The translations under genes were made by a program, and so were the position numbers. From the NCBI GenBank assembly GCA_034766995.1, contig CM068325.1:2624236-2688235 (forward strand): a stretch of 64,000 nucleotides of DNA, read 5' to 3'. The stretch's first letter is position 1, and every line of letters starts with the position of its first letter. The notes under the pieces are model-generated. The model saw only the letters and a list, made by a program, of their open reading frames with translations. It was not told where the DNA came from and ran no database searches. Source of the stretch: Acanthacorydalis orientalis. Lineage: Eukaryota > Arthropoda > Insecta > Megaloptera > Corydalidae. Shown piece after piece: positions 59,985 to 64,000 of this stretch.

Positions 59985-61300
59985 GATGCGCCAAGAGGTG
60001 CGTGTTTCAGAGTCGTTCGAAACGACGCACGACGCCCGAACGATTCTCTCGCCATCCGACGCGCTCCCGCTCAGCTCGATTCCGGAGCCGTATAGCGCGG
60101 CCGTACTGTACCGGTTGGACAGTACGATCTCAGCATCTAGGATTTCTGTTCCGTCCGTGCTCGTCTCCGGCACGGCTTCCCGGAGGAGGCTTATGGTCGC
60201 GTCTGTGCAGAAGAATTCTCACAGACATCTTGGATCACGTCGTCCGAATTCTCCGCATCTAGGATTTCTGTACGACGCTCGTACGATTCTCTCACCGTAC
60301 GAGGTGTACCCGTTCAGCTCCTTGACCGAGTCGCAACGAGCGAGCCATTCGATCGAGAAGTCGTGCGAGGTCTCCGGCTCGGTCTCGATGTTGTTCCGAA
60401 GGAGGCTTATGGTCGCGTCTGTGCAGAAGATTTCTCACAGACACCTTGGATCCCGTCGTCTGAATTTTCCGCATCTAGGATTTCTGTTCCGTCCGTGCTC
60501 GTGTCCGGCACGGCGTTCCGAAGGAGGCTTATGGTCGCGTCTGTGCAGAAGATTTCCCATAGACACCTTGGATTCCGTCGTCTGAATTTTCTGCATCTAG
60601 GATTTCTGTTCCGTCCGTTCTTTTGTCCGGCACGCTCTCCCGGAGGAGGCGTCCGGTCGCGTCTGTGCAGAAGATTTCTCACAGGCACCTTGGATCCCGT
60701 CGTCTGAATTTTCCGCATCTAGGATTTCTGTTCCGTCCGTTTTTGTTTACGTCGGCCAGCTAGTTCCGAAACGCCACGTTGCAGACGGCGAGGTTCGCGG
60801 AAGAAATCTTCTTCAAGACGATAGAACGACTCCGAAACACGCACCTCCGGGAGGACCTCTCGGCGAGTTTCTTCGTCTTCATCGATCGACCGTCCTTCGA
60901 CGCGGCGGGCGGTCGTACGCGCAGACGCCTACACACTCCCTCTTCCGCCGCCGTCCGTCCGTCCTCGCATCTGAAACAGTCGGATTCGATCGTTCTCGTG
61001 CGACCGGTCGGTTTCGTATCTTCGAATCACCGTCTCTAGGGCCGGACGCGGCGCTACTCTCGGTCGATCCCGTTCCGTTCCGGTCGCTCCGTACGTCCTC
61101 GACCGGATCGTCGACCGAGTTCTCGGCGCGCGAAGGACCGGCGAGATCCGTACGCTCTTCGGTCGCTCTCCTCCGACGGCTCGCTGAAACCGAAACGGAC
61201 GCAGATCCGAACGCGTTGATCCGGTCGGTCGACTCACTTTCGTTCTCGCCGTCGATTCTCGACGGCGCCCGGCCGGTCGGATTTGCGTGACGCAGCACGC
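59985..61300 (-). other. Modular minus-strand region with 122-bp repeats, part 1
   Basis: The 122-bp unit has landmarks GGATTTCTGTTCCGTCCGT and GTCGCGTCTGTGCAGAAG on the plus strand. It starts near 60,141, 60,258, 60,477, 60,599 and 60,721. On the minus strand it can encode DTSTDGTEILDAENSDDGIQ. An associated module (SVKELNGYTSYGERIVRAS) occurs near 60,270-60,350. The unique stretch 60,750-61,300 encodes Ser/Arg/Asp-rich sequence on the minus strand (about 139 codons), typical of a disordered linker. Frames are open on both strands, so the coding strand is inferred. Confidence 0.4.
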
Positions 61301-61309
61301 GAGTGCTGA

Positions 61310-61960
61310 ATCGGCTTTCCGGCGTCGATGTCGATGTTGTTCCGAAGGAGGCTTATGGTCGCGTCTATGCAGAAGATTTCTCACAGACACCTTGGATTCC
61401 GTCGTCCGAATTTTCCGCATCTAGGATTTCTGTTCCGTCCGTGCTAGTGTCCGGTACGTCCTCCCGGAGGAGGCGTCCGGTCGCGTCTGTGCAGAAGATT
61501 TCTCACAGACACCTTGGATCCCGTCGTCCGAATTTTCCGCATCTAGGATTTCTGTTCCGTCCGTGCTAGTGTCCGGTACGTCCTCCCGGAGGAGGCGTCC
61601 GGTCGCGTCTGTGCAGAAGATTTCTCACAGACACCTTGGATCCCGTCGTCCGAATTCTCCGCATCTAGGATTTCTGTGCGACGCTCGTACGATTCTCTCA
61701 CCGTACGAGGTGTACCCGTTCAGCTCCTTCACGGAGTCGCAAAGAGCGAGCGTGATGTACCTGTCGGAGGGCGAGGTCTCCGGCTCGGTCTCGATGTTGT
61801 TCCGAAGGAGGCTTATGGTCGCGTCTGTGCAGAAGATTTCACACAGACACCTTGGATCCCGTCGTCTGAATTTTCCGCATCTAGGATTTCTGTTCCGTCC
61901 GTTCTTTTGTCCGGCACGCTCTCCCGGAGGAGGCGTCCGGTCGCGGCCACCAGGACATCA
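61310..61960 (-). repeat. 122-bp tandem array, part 2
   Basis: Landmark GGATTTCTGT is at 61,421, 61,543 and 61,665 (exact 122-bp steps) and again at 61,881. A second SVKELNGYTSYGERIVRAS module lies at about 61,675-61,740 on the minus strand. Confidence 0.85.
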
Positions 61961-62650
61961 CGGCTCGATGGCACCGCCATCCCCTCGCGGGCCGACGTCG
62001 AGACCGGGATCGCCGCCTCCGGGATCTCGCCGGGATCTCCGGTCCTGTCGCCGCCGGGGGTCTCCGGCGCGAGGATCTCGACGGGATCCACGGTCTTCTC
62101 TGGCACGACGTCCGGGAAGAAGCGTCTGAACACCTCTATCCCGGGCGCCGCACCGGTGCTGGTGGTGGTGCCGCCTGCCGGCTGCTGCTCGGCGCCTGCC
62201 GGCTGCTGCTCGGCGCCTGCCGGCTGCTGCTCGGCGCCTGCCAGCTGCTGCGGCGGCGGCGGGGATGAGCCCATGTATCTGCAAAAACCGCACTTCGATA
62301 AATTTTCCTCGTCGGCATCGCAAACACCGTATCTCCGGCCGACATCCGCACGACACGTACATCCTCAGAAGAACACGCGCCTCCGCGACTGGCAAGTTGC
62401 GAAATCGTTCTCCTCTCGCCAGTCGCGGAAGGATGCTCTTCCTGAATCGGGACATGGCGCTCATCCACGTTCGCTGGAGATCCTGAAAAGTTACGAACGT
62501 CACGTGCCCGTCCGACCTTCGGCGAGCCGTGTAGACGGTGAAATAATAACTCACGGTCTTGCGGAGGAGGTTCTGCCAGGCCCCTCATCCCGTCAGACTG
62601 TACGGCCGGTTCTTCACATATTGAAGGATGCGGTCGTCCTCCTCACTAGT
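61960..62650 (-). pseudogene. Rap1-type Myb module, copy 1, with Q/P/A-rich tail
   Basis: On the minus strand, exon a (62,650-62,555) encodes TSEEDDRILQYVKN... and ends at donor GTGAGT. A 72-nt intron ends TTTTCAG, and exon b (from 62,482) continues DLQRTWMSAMSRFRKSIL. Spliced, the two Trp residues are 12 residues apart and the DD-xxI-xYVK, TG-xxxW and RTW-xxxxxRF pattern matches the Rap1/TERF2IP Myb domain as I recall it. A TGA near 62,589 interrupts exon a, where copy 2 has AGA. Downstream are AEQQPAG repeats (62,170-62,250). Confidence 0.5.
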
Positions 62651-62689
62651 GTAACGTAATCTAAAACACACGATTACTCCTCTTCCTTT

Positions 62690-63115
62690 CTCCACCGAAT
62701 TTTCCGCATCTAGGATTTCTGTTCCGTCCGTGCTCGTGTCCGGCACGGCGTTCCGAAGGAGGCTTATAGTCGCGTCTGTGCAGAAGATTTCTCACAGACA
62801 CCTTGGATCCCGTCGTCCGAATTTTCCGCATCTAGGATTTCTGTTTCGTCCGTGCTCGTGTCCGGCACGACTCGTAACTCCTCAGTATCACACGCGCTTC
62901 TGCGTCTGACATACTGCGGAATCGATGGCCTTTCGCCAGACGCAGAAGGATGTGATTTCGGAATCTTGACCTGGCGCCCATCCACGTTCGCCGGAGATAA
63001 TAACTCACGGTCTCGCGGAGGAGGTTCTGCCAGGCCCCTCTTCCCGTCAGACTGTACGGCCAGTTCTTCACATATTGAATGATGCGGTCGTCCTTCTCAC
63101 TAGTGTAACGTAATC
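62690..63115 (-). pseudogene. Rap1-type Myb module, copy 2, intron partly lost
   Basis: On the minus strand, 63,114 down to about 62,880 is one open frame. TSEKDDRIIQYVKNWPYS is followed by TGRGAWQNLLRET, a residual VSYYLR from the intron start, then RTWMGARSRFRNHILLRLAKG and SDAEARVILRSYESC. The splice donor and most of the intron were replaced by an in-frame three-residue excess over copy 1. Two 122-bp units follow (landmarks at 62,833 and 62,711). Whether it is expressed is unclear. Confidence 0.45.
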
Positions 63116-63159
63116 TTAAACACACGAGTACTCCTCTTTCTTTCTCCACCGAATTTTCC

Positions 63160-63330
63160 GCATCTAGGATTTCTGTTCCGTCCGTGCTCGTGTCCGGCAC
63201 GACTCGTACCTCCTCAGGATCACACGCGCTTCTGCGTCTGACACACTGCGGAATGGATGGCCTCTCGCCAGACGCCAGAAGCATGTGATTTCTGAAGCGT
63301 GCCCTGGCGCCCATCCACGTTCGCCGGACT
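63160..63330 (-). pseudogene. Rap1-type Myb module, copy 3, C-terminal half only
   Basis: Minus strand: a segment corresponding to exon b (RLARGHPFRSVSDAEARVIL) is fused to a 122-bp unit on each side. The N-terminal half of the Myb fold is missing, so this copy cannot fold as a complete domain. Confidence 0.5.
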
Positions 63331-63332
63331 TC

Positions 63333-63605
63333 TCACAGACACCTTGGATCCCGTCGTCCGAATTCTCCGCATCTAGGATTTCTGTACGACGCTCGTACGA
63401 TTCGGTCACCGTACGAGGTGTACCCGTTCAGCTCCTTGACCGAGTCGCAACGAGCGATCGTTCTGTACCGGTCGGAGACCTCGCGTTCTTTCGAGAAGTC
63501 GCGAGACTCGTCGGACGTCTCCATTACGGTCTCGCCGACTTCTATCCCCGTTGCAACGGGGACATCAACGTGGTAGTGGTCCGTCTCCTCGTCGTCTGTT
63601 TTCAC
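63333..63605 (-). CDS. Candidate acidic exon upstream of the Myb modules
   Basis: The minus-strand ATG at 63,605 opens an acidic stretch (MKTDDEETDHYHVDVPVATG), then SDRYRTIARCDSVKELNGYTSYGDRIVRAS, the least degenerate form of the module seen again near 61.7 and 60.3 kb. It runs into a 122-bp unit. It may be an early exon of the modular gene. No family is recognised. Confidence 0.35.
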   Translation of the reverse strand: MKTDDEETDHYHVDVPVATGIEVGETVMETSDESRDFSKEREVSDRYRTIARCDSVKELNGYTSYGDRIVRASYRNPRCGEFGRRDPRCL

Positions 63606-64000
63606 TACCGCGACCGGTCGAAGTGGGTTCCTCCTCGTGGTGACCGGGGGATCCAGTGTTTGTCGTGTAGTATGTTATTTTGAGCCTTTGCTTTTCTGTT
63701 TACCTTTTCTTTTTTTTTTCTTTTTTCTGGGTTGCGTATAGGTGGCCTGTGTCCTCCACTAAGTGGGCACTTTTGCTCTTTATAACATGCTGACTCTCAC
63801 TGGATGCGGAACGCCCACCCATGTGTTTGCCGTGCATGGAGACCTGTGTCGTTGGAAACGGGGATCCTGAAAGTTGAGGGAGCTCGTCTTTTTCGGATAC
63901 TTATATTCGTGCCCCAATACACTTTTTTGGCCCTTGCTTCAGCTAAACAGGCGGCCCGGGGCTAACCCACCCCGGGTCAATCGGCTTCCGGTGCTCCTTA
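63606..64000. other. Unresolved repeat-like DNA at the window end
   Basis: A T-rich tract (63,690-63,730) is followed by GC-richer sequence. At 63,945-63,998 the reverse complement contains GGAGCACCGGAAGC and CCGCCTGTTTAG, both found in the same order at the end of the right-arm Utopia 5' fragment (36,210-36,275). Possibly another mobile-element edge. No complete gene. Confidence 0.35.

Overview
The window looks like nuclear DNA of an insect, most likely a hymenopteran. AT-rich non-coding DNA is punctuated by GC-rich exons. It carries a U2 snRNA gene and mariner, piggyBac-like and Jockey-like elements. It also carries several R2-type retrotransposons sitting in U2 snRNA sequence, which match the Utopia lineage reported from wasps among others. 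No prokaryotic or viral gene set is present.

The dominant structure is a giant imperfect inverted repeat covering roughly 1-48,059. Left-arm features are mirrored in the right arm. These are an ODAD3/CCDC151-like axonemal gene, two ~180-bp satellites, an intact ankyrin-repeat gene, a piggyBac-like MITE, a decayed mariner, old Utopia fragments, a compound microsatellite and a U2 snRNA gene. The inner part of the arms (19,920-21,309 against 24,044-25,432) surrounds a 2.7-kb non-mirrored spacer. The left arm reaches base 1 still mirrored, so its outer end lies outside the window. Differences between the arms give a history. Two non-autonomous mariners and one Jockey-like element are present in only one arm each, with intact target sites opposite. 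The left ODAD3 copy has a 1-base frameshift that the right copy lacks.

The most interesting locus is 25,433-32,662. Two Utopia elements lie head to tail and in the same orientation as the U2 gene they invade. The downstream element (28,075-32,509) is almost full length: N-terminal zinc fingers, RT, CCHC knuckle and restriction-like endonuclease, broken by one stop and one frameshift. It is flanked by a perfect 21-bp duplication of U2 sequence. The upstream element is 5'-truncated but has an intact open frame. Compared with the left arm, their arrival coincided with loss of about 2.6 kb, including the first 42 nt of U2, so only the left-arm U2 gene is complete.

Right of the palindrome, 48-50.6 kb holds the end of ODAD3 and a ~190-bp repeat family. 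The 51.2-58.8 kb stretch is a series of GC-rich islands with TATA/initiator-like motifs and splice signals, including one candidate three-exon gene. The 59.4-59.8 kb stretch is a 16-bp minisatellite. The 57.9-63.6 kb stretch is a minus-strand modular region with a 122-bp repeat and tandem, partly broken copies of a module resembling the Myb domain of the telomere protein Rap1 (TERF2IP).
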